A stretch of 9,599 nucleotides of DNA from Rhodoferax sp. (GTDB lineage Bacteria > Pseudomonadota > Gammaproteobacteria > Burkholderiales > Burkholderiaceae_C), in the NCBI GenBank assembly GCA_029865675.1, contig JARXAU010000179.1, positions 1 through 9,599 on the forward strand, given 5' to 3'. Within the stretch, counting starts at the first letter, position 1, and each line of letters opens with the position of its first letter. This document shows positions 1 to 5,324 of this stretch, piece by piece. Position numbers and translations under genes: made by a program. A model generated the notes under the pieces. That model was not told the origin of the DNA, made no database searches, and saw nothing but the letters and a program-made list of their open reading frames with translations.

Positions 1-323
1 CGCGCGCGGCGGTGCCGCTTGCGCAAAGCTATTTGCCCAAACCCTCAGAAACGCTGGACCAGGTCATCGCAAAAATCCTACCGGGCAGCCCCTTGAAGAT
101 TGAGCTACTGCGTCTCGCCTTGATCGAGCAGAACCCGCAGGCATTCAAGCCTGGCAAGTTTCCGACACTGCGCAAGGGTGTGCCATTGGCAGTACCCGAC
201 CACGACGCGCTGTTGCGAAAGCACCTGGGCGCCAAAGCACCGGAGCCCGAGGTGGCGCAAGGCCCGGCCGGTTTCACACCTTCTACCAGCGCAGAGCGCA
301 GACACTGGGTGCAATTTCCGTGA
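1..323 (+). CDS. FimV/LysM-like small protein, 5' end truncated
   Basis: The reading frame is already open at the left edge (frame of position 3), so the true start lies outside the window; a GTG at 12 is only an internal candidate. The visible residues begin RAAVPLAQSYLPKP, which resembles the end of a signal peptide (A-x-A followed by Q), so the mature protein is probably periplasmic. The body (SETLDQVIAKILPGS...LIEQNPQAF...LRKGVPLAVPD) resembles the LysM-like domain of FimV/HubP polar landmark proteins, which has the pattern LL-x-x-NP-x-AF followed by L-x-x-G-x-x-L-x-(I/V)P. Only about 100 residues follow, so this is not a full-length FimV; it is a small protein with that domain alone. Its stop overlaps the fliK start by 4 bp, which suggests translational coupling. 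The FimV-like reading comes from remembered motif similarity and is moderately sure. The link to flagella is by position only. Confidence 0.65.
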   Translation, partial: RAAVPLAQSYLPKPSETLDQVIAKILPGSPLKIELLRLALIEQNPQAFKPGKFPTLRKGVPLAVPDHDALLRKHLGAKAPEPEVAQGPAGFTPSTSAERRHWVQFP

Positions 324-1609
324 TTGCAGTCGCCGAAAGCACTTCGCTGCCCAGGCCCAGTCCGTTATTTGTTCAAGGGCCCGCATCCTTACCCCTGGTC
401 GAGGCCGTGACCGCGCGGGCACTGGACCTGAAGGACGGCCAAATCGTTCAAGCCACCGTGCAGCCCCAAGGTGAGCAACTGGCGCTCATGCTGCGCGGCC
501 GGCAAATCGGCGTGCCGCGCGCCAACGGCTGGGAGGTCGGGCAGCGCCTGAATTTCCAGGTGCAGTCACACACCGACGGTAGCGTGACCTTGCGGCTTCT
601 TGGTAACGCAGCGGGCATGGCGCCTGCCACGGCCCCGGCGACCCATTCTGCGCAGGTGGCCACACCTTACGCGCCAGAAATCAGTGTGCAAGCGCCATCG
701 GCTGCACCGGCCACTGCGGCCATCACCGCCGTTGCACTTCAAGGGCTGAGTGGTGCAGCTGGCGCTGCCAGCGCGCCGTTCGCGGGTTTTCCTGGAATCT
801 TCTCTCGACTTGGAAGCCTGCTTTACCGCCAACCGGGGATGCCAGACGTGCGTCAACTTTTTGAACCGGGCGAGGGCCTTGACGCGGTTTTAGCCAAAAT
901 TTCGGGGCGGCCCGCCATGCAAGCGGGCGCGACGGGACGCAGCCTGGCCGCAGAGCAGGCGCCAATGCAATCGCAATGGCAGGCCATGCAGTTGGACGCG
1001 CAGAAGCTCAGCCCCGAGGCCATCCGGGTAGCCCTGTACGCCGCCATGGGCTCGGAGACCAGCATCGCGCGCGTTCGCAACCCTGCGCCTGCAGACCCCA
1101 AGCAGTTGCTGCACCAGTTGCTCAAGGCAATGAAAGACGAGGGAGATGCAGACAGCTCAGAGGCGCAGCAAATCAAAAGAGCGCTGGGCGACTTGGACGC
1201 TGCGCAACTGGGTGCCGTGCAAGCCCAAGCGGACGGAGCCTTGGCGTTTGCGGTAACGCTGCCATTTTTCAACCAATCGCCTGTGGAGCTGCGCTTTGAG
1301 CGCCCCGCCAGGGAGGATGGGCAAGCAGCGGTCTACACCGTCAACGCCCACTCCAAAAGCCAGGACTACGGCGAACTTTGGCTCAAGGCAGACCTGCACG
1401 GCGACACCGACCTGGATTTGTCGATGTGGGCGCTGCGTGAATCGGTGGTCACACTGGCCCAACAAGGGGCCGAAAACCTGCGGCGCGACCTGGGTGTGGT
1501 GGGGCTGTCCATGCGTAGCTTCCATGCGCATCCGGGTGCGCGCCCTGCGGCGCCAGCCCCAGCAACGCCGCAGGCATTGCCTGGTGCCGTGTTGGACTTT
1601 AGGGTGTGA
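320..1609 (+). CDS. fliK: Flagellar hook-length control protein FliK
   Basis: This 429-residue protein starts at a GTG inside a GTGA overlap with the preceding stop, with no separate ribosome binding site, so it is probably translated by coupling. FliK is exported by the flagellar type III system, measures the hook and, through FlhB, switches export to filament proteins. The C-terminal part (about residues 316-400) fits the Flg_hook domain: a beta-rich stretch (SPVELRFERP, GELWLKADLHGDTDLDLSMWA) followed by a helix ending LRRDLGVVGLSMRSFHAH. The middle is Ala/Pro/Gln-rich and low in complexity, as in other FliK proteins. The N-terminal 100 residues contain a small beta-rich segment (LKDGQIVQATVQ...WEVGQRLNFQVQ). 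Four bases separate it from the FhlB-like gene, and this FliK-FhlB pairing supports the call. A second, main fliK in a fliHIJK locus elsewhere cannot be excluded. Confidence 0.85.
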   Translation: MIAVAESTSLPRPSPLFVQGPASLPLVEAVTARALDLKDGQIVQATVQPQGEQLALMLRGRQIGVPRANGWEVGQRLNFQVQSHTDGSVTLRLLGNAAGMAPATAPATHSAQVATPYAPEISVQAPSAAPATAAITAVALQGLSGAAGAASAPFAGFPGIFSRLGSLLYRQPGMPDVRQLFEPGEGLDAVLAKISGRPAMQAGATGRSLAAEQAPMQSQWQAMQLDAQKLSPEAIRVALYAAMGSETSIARVRNPAPADPKQLLHQLLKAMKDEGDADSSEAQQIKRALGDLDAAQLGAVQAQADGALAFAVTLPFFNQSPVELRFERPAREDGQAAVYTVNAHSKSQDYGELWLKADLHGDTDLDLSMWALRESVVTLAQQGAENLRRDLGVVGLSMRSFHAHPGARPAAPAPATPQALPGAVLDFRV

Positions 1610-1613
1610 GGCC

Positions 1614-1955
1614 GTGAGGACGGGCCCTCGCCGCCAGGCCATTGCGCTCGAATACGGCGGCCACACTACGCCGGTAGTGACCGCCAAGGCGCAAGACGAG
1701 CTGGCTATTGCAATGATTGCCCAAGCCCGCGAACACGGCGTCTATGTCACCGAAGACCCCCAGTTACTGGCCATGCTGAGCCGCTTGAACGTTGACGAAG
1801 AAGTGCCGCCTGAGCTGTTCACCGCTGTGGCGGTCATCTTGTCTTGGGTGTACTGGCTCAAAGGCATGCGCCCTGGGGATGAAAAAACGCTGGCGGGCCA
1901 AAGTACCAACGCAGAACCGCAAGCCTCGCATGCAGAGCAAGCCGAGGAAGTTTAG
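1614..1955 (+). CDS. FhlB-like protein (FlhB C-terminal cytoplasmic domain homologue)
   Basis: This 113-residue protein resembles only the C-terminal cytoplasmic domain of FlhB/EscU/YscU-type export switch proteins: AIALEYGGHTTPVVTAKAQDELAIAMIAQAREHGVYVTEDPQLLAMLSRLNVDEEVPPELFTAVAVILSWVYWLK. In FlhB this is the substrate-specificity switch that FliK acts on. The transmembrane part is absent. The NPTH autocleavage motif that precedes the domain in FlhB is replaced by RRQAIALEY, so this protein probably corresponds to the post-cleavage fragment. GTG at 1614 is the first start after the fliK stop; the same frame is open further upstream only as a shadow inside fliK. A weak AGGG (1601-1604) precedes it. 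The gene ends stop-to-stop against flgN with a 4 bp overlap. The role in export switching is inferred from the family and from pairing with fliK. Confidence 0.82.
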   Translation: MRTGPRRQAIALEYGGHTTPVVTAKAQDELAIAMIAQAREHGVYVTEDPQLLAMLSRLNVDEEVPPELFTAVAVILSWVYWLKGMRPGDEKTLAGQSTNAEPQASHAEQAEEV

Positions 1956-2341
1956 GCGTCGCTGTAACCCGAATGACGCGAAAAACGAGAGATGTGGCCC
2001 AAACGGTCATAGACCTCGACCGAGCTGGCCGCGCCATCCACCCGCAAGCTTTGCAAGGTGCCACGGATTGCTTCGAGCTTGCGCTCCATGAGCACCGCGT
2101 TGCGACGGTGTGCGTCGCGGCAGGCAAGCATGCTGGCGCGGAAGTTTTGCCATTCAGGCAGTGACTGCACCTCGGCAGCGGGTGGGGCTAGACGGGTTAT
2201 CTCAGCCAGAAGCTCGGTCTTTACCGGCTGCAGTTGCTCAAACTGATCAATGTCTTGGCTGCGCAAAGTGGCGAACTCTTGCTCTAGAAGCTGAGCCAGC
2301 TGCTCGGCAAGCTGCGACGCGTAGTGCACCGGATCATTCAC
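1952..2341 (-). CDS. flgN: Flagellar export chaperone FlgN
   Basis: This is a small, largely helical, charged protein (about 129 residues; LAEQLAQLLEQEFATLRSQDIDQFEQLQPVKTELLAEI and later RRNAVLMERKLEAIRGTLQSL). The long amphipathic heptad-like helices and the size match FlgN, the cytosolic chaperone for the hook-filament junction proteins FlgK and FlgL. It lies directly downstream of flgM, the usual flgMN arrangement, with a gap of about 65 bases. The start is chosen at GTG 2341 because a GGAG (2354-2351) sits 9 bases ahead; a TTG two codons upstream (2347) would have only 3 bases of spacing. The C-terminus (VEVYDRLGHISRFSRHSGYSDA) is typical of betaproteobacterial FlgN as I recall it. Its stop codon overlaps that of the convergent FhlB-like gene, leaving no room for a terminator between them. 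Confidence 0.85.
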   Translation of the reverse strand: MNDPVHYASQLAEQLAQLLEQEFATLRSQDIDQFEQLQPVKTELLAEITRLAPPAAEVQSLPEWQNFRASMLACRDAHRRNAVLMERKLEAIRGTLQSLRVDGAASSVEVYDRLGHISRFSRHSGYSDA

Positions 2342-2407
2342 AAACAAAGTCTCCGCTTACCCATGAGTTTTCAATAAAAGGCCGGTTGCTTTCCCGTTGC
2401 TGGCCGA

Positions 2408-2752
2408 TCACTGGCCAATCAACTGCTCAAGTGCCACAAAACTCTCAGCAATGCGCCGCGCGTTGAGCGGGTATTGCCCGTCTTCGATCGCCCGCTTGAT
2501 GGAGTCCACTTTCGCGCGGTCGAATTCGGGTTCTTCTTTTAGCTTGGCAGTAATCGCGCTAAATGCACTGGTATCTGCGCTCTTGGAGCTTGCTACGGCC
2601 GGCTTTCCAGCGGCCAAATGGTCCATAGCCGCCGCAGCAGCGCTGGCTGCGGCGCTTGGCGCTGGGGCTGACTCCGGCGCCTTGTCCAGAAACTTGCGGG
2701 CAGCGGAGTTCGTCGGTGCCTGCCGGAAAAAGGGGTTGATCGCATCAGTCAT
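2408..2752 (-). CDS. flgM: Anti-sigma-28 factor FlgM
   Basis: The protein has 114 residues. The C-terminal 38 or so (FDRAKVDSIKRAIEDGQYPLNARRIAESFVALEQLIG) are the classic FlgM sigma-binding helices with the conserved K-x-x-x-I-x-x-A-I-x-x-G-x-Y-x-x-x-x-x-x-I-A pattern. The N-terminal half is Ala-rich and probably disordered, as needed for export through the flagellar channel. FlgM holds sigma-28 (FliA) inactive until the hook is finished and FlgM is secreted. It starts at ATG 2752, preceded by a weak GAG five bases away, and has a good sigma-28 promoter of its own 51-77 bases upstream, which gives feedback on its own synthesis. It is followed by flgN in the same direction. Confidence 0.95.
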   Translation of the reverse strand: MTDAINPFFRQAPTNSAARKFLDKAPESAPAPSAAASAAAAAMDHLAAGKPAVASSKSADTSAFSAITAKLKEEPEFDRAKVDSIKRAIEDGQYPLNARRIAESFVALEQLIGQ

Positions 2753-2802
2753 GGGGGCTCACTTTGGTCACTTCGTTCTGTGGTTGGGGCTTCGTGATAA
2801 GG

Positions 2803-2829
2803 GAATCGGCTGCTTGGGCAATAACTTGA
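2803..2829 (-). promoter_or_regulatory. Sigma-28 (FliA) promoter for flgMN
   Basis: Read on the minus strand, TCAAGTTA (2829-2822) is followed by exactly 11 bases and then GCCGATTC (2810-2803). The sigma-28 consensus is TAAAGTTT-N11-GCCGATAA. The -35 matches 6 of 8, the -10 matches 6 of 8 including the GCCGAT core, and the spacing is exact. It lies between the flgA stop and the flgM start and points at flgM. Confidence 0.85.
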
Positions 2830-2859
2830 GGGGGAAAACAGCACAAGGTGAAAAAAACT

Positions 2860-3681
2860 TCACAAACCGCGTGCTGCGTTGGGACCCGTAACGACCCCAC
2901 TTAAAGATCGACCCGAGTCGGGATTTTTTAAGCGAATTTGGTCACCCATTTTGCCATCTTGGAGGGCTTCCACCCGAGCGGTGATGCTAAAGCCACTGCC
3001 TTGACCCACCGTCAGCACCACCGACTGCCCCTGCTTGACCAAAACCGCACGCCGCAGGTCGTAAGAGCGCAGGGGCACACCGGCTGCGATGTCGCGTACC
3101 ACCTCCGCGTTTTCGGCTTCTCTGACAGAGGCCAGCGCCTGCGGGTCCAGGCCTTGGGCCACCACGTCCAGCTCCCGCACCATGGCAGCACTCACCACGG
3201 TGCCCGCGCGCAGCACATCCTTAGCGACGACAACGCGCCGGACCTGGGGCGGTGCAACGGGTGCTGGCGCTGCGGCGGCAAGCGCTGGGCCGGGCACACC
3301 CGGCTCTGGCAGTCCCGGCGCCACCCCTGGCTTGAGCACCACGCGCAGATAAAGTTGCCATCCCGGTTTACCAAGGCAACGCACTCGAACGGTCTCGCGG
3401 GCCGCAAATGGCGAATCCATGACCAGAGCCCGGTCGCAGGCCTCGACCTGCACCCGTGCGTCCAGCGGCGCGAAGGTGAACTGGCTGGCGCTGAGCTTCT
3501 GCGACTGCTGCACCCACTGACCGACTTCGGCGAACAGCTTGTCAGTCGGCGCTTGCGCCAACGCACCGCAGGCAGCCCACAAGGCCACCCACAGCAGGCC
3601 GCGCTGCGCCCACCACCGCGCCCACGCCGCTGCCATGCGCAGCAAGGGATACGACCGACTCTGGTGGCACAGCAATTGCAT
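2860..3681 (-). CDS. flgA: Flagellar P-ring assembly chaperone FlgA
   Basis: FlgA is a periplasmic protein needed to assemble FlgI into the P ring around the rod. The N-terminus has Arg residues followed by a hydrophobic run (GLLWVALWAACGALA, with likely cleavage after ALA), a Sec signal peptide. After a variable region and a Pro/Ala-rich linker (about residues 120-145) comes the SAF domain (VVVAKDVLRAGTVVSAAMVREL...) and the conserved C-terminal part (GQSVVLTVGQGSGFSITARVEALQDGKMGDQIRLKNPDSGRSLSGVV). With ATG 3681 it is 273 residues; ATG 3636 (Met16) would give a more usual 28-residue signal peptide. Neither start has a clear Shine-Dalgarno site. A sigma-54 promoter for it lies at 3749-3734, and another sigma-54 site, pointing the other way, overlaps its first codons. 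It lies upstream of flgM in the same direction. Confidence 0.92.
   Translation of the reverse strand: MQLLCHQSRSYPLLRMAAAWARWWAQRGLLWVALWAACGALAQAPTDKLFAEVGQWVQQSQKLSASQFTFAPLDARVQVEACDRALVMDSPFAARETVRVRCLGKPGWQLYLRVVLKPGVAPGLPEPGVPGPALAAAAPAPVAPPQVRRVVVAKDVLRAGTVVSAAMVRELDVVAQGLDPQALASVREAENAEVVRDIAAGVPLRSYDLRRAVLVKQGQSVVLTVGQGSGFSITARVEALQDGKMGDQIRLKNPDSGRSLSGVVTGPNAARGL
3665..3680 (+). promoter_or_regulatory. Sigma-54 promoter for the LysM/transglycosylase gene
   Basis: TGGCACAGCAATTGCA matches the sigma-54 -24/-12 consensus TGGCACR-N4-TTGCW at every fixed position, with 10 bases between the GG and the GC. The expected transcript start is near 3691, giving a leader of about 130 bases before ATG 3822. 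It lies inside the first six codons of flgA as called (start 3681), on the opposite strand. Confidence 0.7.
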
Positions 3682-3704
3682 GAATGGACTTAGGTGTTGA
3701 AAAA

Positions 3705-3724
3705 TTGACAGGTTTTCCTGACAA
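3705..3724. repeat. Inverted repeat at the flgA transcript start
   Basis: TTGACAGG (3705-3712), a TTTT loop, then CCTGACAA (3717-3724): an 8-base dyad with one A-A mismatch. In the minus-strand (flgA) transcript it would form a hairpin at the very 5' end, followed by five U residues (3704-3700). It could be an operator, an attenuator-like element or a 5' stabilising stem; the sequence does not decide. Confidence 0.5.
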
Positions 3725-3733
3725 AAGTTTCAG

Positions 3734-3749
3734 CGCAAGAACGATGCCA
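3734..3749 (-). promoter_or_regulatory. Sigma-54 promoter for flgA
   Basis: On the minus strand TGGCATCGTTCTTGCG (3749 to 3734) keeps TGGCA, TTGC and the exact 10-base GG-to-GC spacing of a sigma-54 promoter. The expected transcript start is near 3723, about 42 bases before the flgA ATG at 3681. Mismatches are at the less conserved positions (C for purine, G for A/T at the end). Confidence 0.65.
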
Positions 3750-3821
3750 CATGAAGACCTGACCTCGCCCCACCCTACTCTGCCCGCAATACGCCATTTT
3801 TTTAGATCCGATTGACACACC

Positions 3822-5042
3822 ATGTGGACCCGTGACGCTTTGCAATCCCCCATCGCCATGCCTTCGGCCCCCGCTGGCGGCGTGGCCGCACCCGCCCATG
3901 CAACCGCCCCGGCGCATGCATCTGCGCCTGCCACGGGCAGTGCAGGCAGCAAGGCGTTCTCTTCTGTGTTGCAACAGGCCAAAGTGGGCGCACAAGCTCC
4001 GCTCAACGCAGACGCAGCAAGTGCAGGGCCGGTTACCGGCAGCCCCGCGCGCCACACCATCTCGCAGGGCGAGACGCTGATCGGCGTAGTGCGCCAGCAA
4101 GCGCAGGCGCAAGGCGTCCCGTTGAGCACCACCGAGGAACACCGGCTCGCAAAAGAACTTGCCAGCGCCAACCGGGTCAGCAATGCGAACCTGATCTACC
4201 CCGGCCAAAGCCTTGCGCTGACCGGGCTTCAGGCCCAGCTGCAAGCGATGCAGGGTGCCAACGCGCGCCCAGCCAGCACGGTTACCCAGACCGGCCCAGA
4301 GCGCTTGGGTCGGCCCGTGGTTGCGGCGGCACCTTCTGGCACCCCGCTGGCTTATGAGGTGCGCTCGCGCAAGTTCACATCGGCTGCGAGCATGGTGGCC
4401 CAAACGCCCAGGCCCAAACCAGCGCACAGCGGTGCGCATCCCGTGCTGCAAAAAACTTTGGACCGGGCCGTGGCCAAAGGCTTTATTCCCGTGGCGGAAA
4501 AAACGGCGGTTTACGACAAAATTGTGCAAATGGCGGGCAACCACCACTTTTCCCCCGACGACTTTGCCCGCATGACGCTGATGGAGAGTGACGGCATGAA
4601 CCCCCGCGCCAGCAACCAGCGGTGCCACGGCATCATCCAGTTTTGTGACGGCCCAGCGCGCGGTGCCGCCTCAGCCGGCTATGGCGCCAATCCAAAAGCC
4701 ATTTTGGACTTGAGCGTCCATCAGCAACTCAGCTTGGTAGACAAGTACTTTAACGACGTGGGACTCAAAACCCAGGGTCCGGCCGGCTTGGAAGACTTGT
4801 ACCTGACGGTCCTCAACCCCGCATCGCGCGCCCAGGGCCAAGCCAACGCGCCCCTCAACATTCCGGGGCAACAAGCGCGCGCGCTGCATGTGGGCAGCGA
4901 CAGCGCTGCACCCATCACACGCCAGTCCATTCGCCAGGGCCTGCTAGAAAATGCGTCGGCGCGCTTGGGGCCACTGCTGCCCAGCGGTCTGCGCGTACAG
5001 GCGCAACGCGCACAGCAATACGTGCAAAACACCGTTCCCTGA
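3822..5042 (+). CDS. LysM and lytic-transglycosylase-like protein, putative flagellar muramidase
   Basis: This 406-residue protein starts at ATG 3822 (no Shine-Dalgarno seen; ATG 3858 is the alternative). The N-terminus (MWTRDALQSPIAMPSAPAGG..., then Ala/Pro/His-rich) shows no Sec signal peptide or membrane helix. A LysM-like, peptidoglycan-binding domain spans about residues 77-133 (RHTISQGETLIGVV ... ANRVSNANLIYPGQSLAL), with extra residues in its middle. A second domain, about 205-330, has the order expected of a lysozyme-like transglycosylase: MTLMESDGMNPRAS with candidate catalytic Glu255, then CHGIIQFC, comparable to the G-L-x-Q motif. Cys268 and Cys275 flank that motif. It lies between flgA and flgB under a sigma-54 promoter, so a role in opening or binding the wall around the rod is likely. 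Lack of a signal peptide suggests export by the flagellar type III apparatus, like FlgJ. Enzymatic activity is not proven by sequence. Confidence 0.75.
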   Translation: MWTRDALQSPIAMPSAPAGGVAAPAHATAPAHASAPATGSAGSKAFSSVLQQAKVGAQAPLNADAASAGPVTGSPARHTISQGETLIGVVRQQAQAQGVPLSTTEEHRLAKELASANRVSNANLIYPGQSLALTGLQAQLQAMQGANARPASTVTQTGPERLGRPVVAAAPSGTPLAYEVRSRKFTSAASMVAQTPRPKPAHSGAHPVLQKTLDRAVAKGFIPVAEKTAVYDKIVQMAGNHHFSPDDFARMTLMESDGMNPRASNQRCHGIIQFCDGPARGAASAGYGANPKAILDLSVHQQLSLVDKYFNDVGLKTQGPAGLEDLYLTVLNPASRAQGQANAPLNIPGQQARALHVGSDSAAPITRQSIRQGLLENASARLGPLLPSGLRVQAQRAQQYVQNTVP

Positions 5043-5047
5043 AGCAC

Positions 5048-5064
5048 TGGCAGCGGTGCTGCCA
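5048..5064. repeat. Hairpin just after the transglycosylase-like gene
   Basis: TGGCAGC-GGT-GCTGCCA is a perfect 7 bp inverted repeat starting five bases after the stop codon. There is no T-run after it, so it is not a standard intrinsic terminator, but it could end or stabilise the upstream transcript. Confidence 0.55.
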
Positions 5065-5076
5065 AGGCGCCATCCC

Positions 5077-5107
5077 GCGGCAAGGCGGCAAGGCGGCAAG
5101 GCGGAAG
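5077..5107. repeat. 8-bp tandem repeat (GCGGCAAG)
   Basis: Three exact copies of GCGGCAAG (5077-5084, 5085-5092, 5093-5100) are followed by a one-base-short copy GCGGAAG (5101-5107). The repeat is in non-coding DNA about 125 bp upstream of the flgB sigma-54 promoter. Each full copy contains CGGCAA, the hexamer that recurs across this intergenic region. Confidence 0.85.
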
Positions 5108-5290
5108 ACGTCACCTACGCACCCGGCGGCAACTCTTTGCCGCCCGCGCCCTCCAAAGCCCTTTTGCGGGCACCGCGCCTGCGCAGTAGAGCGCGGCGGA
5201 AGTGCCGTTTGCATACCGGCAAGCACTACATGGCATGCAAGTTGCTGAAAGGTACTTAATCGCAAGATTTGCCGCCCGCTGTGTCGGCAA
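5078..5290. promoter_or_regulatory. Cluster of CGGCAA/TTGCCG hexamers around the flgB promoter (putative enhancer)
   Basis: Eight exact hexamers occur in 213 bp: CGGCAA at 5078, 5086, 5094, 5127, 5217 and 5285, and TTGCCG at 5137 and 5269. They form a tandem array, a perfect dyad 5125-5144 (GGCGGCAA-CTCT-TTGCCGCC), a dyad 5203-5221 (TGCCG-N9-CGGCA) ten bases upstream of the promoter, and a dyad 5268-5291 (TTTGCCG-N10-CGGCAAA) downstream of the predicted start. Another GC-rich dyad, CCGCGC/GCGCGG, lies at 5173-5196. The 5043-5324 gap (282 bp) contains no gene that I can support. Binding by a sigma-54 activator of the FlrC/FleR/FlbD type is inferred. Confidence 0.55.
5231..5246 (+). promoter_or_regulatory. 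Sigma-54 promoter for flgBCDE
   Basis: TGGCATGCAAGTTGCT matches the sigma-54 consensus TGGCAYR-N4-TTGCW, with the GG and GC 10 bases apart. The predicted start near 5257 leaves a leader of about 68 bases before the flgB ATG at 5325. It is the best promoter in the gap and points at the rod/hook genes. Confidence 0.75.
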
Positions 5291-5324
5291 ACCGGCAGTT
5301 CAACAACATGGTTTTGGAGTGCGC

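Noticed and set aside
178..193. Minus-strand sigma-54-like GCAA...TGCCA near position 170-184
   Set aside because: The GG-to-GC spacing is one base short, and it lies inside coding sequence.
1296..1613. Longer start for the FhlB-like protein inside fliK
   Set aside because: This stretch is out of frame with fliK, composed of Cys/Trp/Arg-rich residues typical of a shadow, and unlike any FlhB domain.
2397..2891. 164-codon plus-strand open frame across flgM and the flgA-flgM gap
   Set aside because: Antisense shadow of flgM; it crosses the sigma-28 promoter and has no recognisable features.
2911..2930. CCCG-AGT-CGGG followed by six T on the plus strand, terminator-like
   Set aside because: It lies within flgA codons for the conserved NPDSGR motif, has only a 4 bp stem, and no plus-strand gene ends before it.
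2938..3693. 251-codon open frame antisense to flgA
   Set aside because: His/Gln/Arg-rich shadow with no domain; the sense frame is a full FlgA with a SAF domain.
3807..3814. TCCGATTG as a sigma-28 -10 element before the LysM/transglycosylase gene
   Set aside because: No -35 match 11 bases upstream, and it sits only 8 bases before the start codon.
3690..4628. 312-codon open frame antisense to the LysM/transglycosylase gene
   Set aside because: It mirrors the codon pattern of a GC-rich gene, is rich in Arg, Cys and His, and has no recognisable domain; the sense frame has clear motifs.
5048..5063. TGGCAGCGGTGCTGCC as a fourth sigma-54 site
   Set aside because: The -12 element is CTGCC, not TTGCW, and the whole is better explained as a perfect hairpin after the stop codon.
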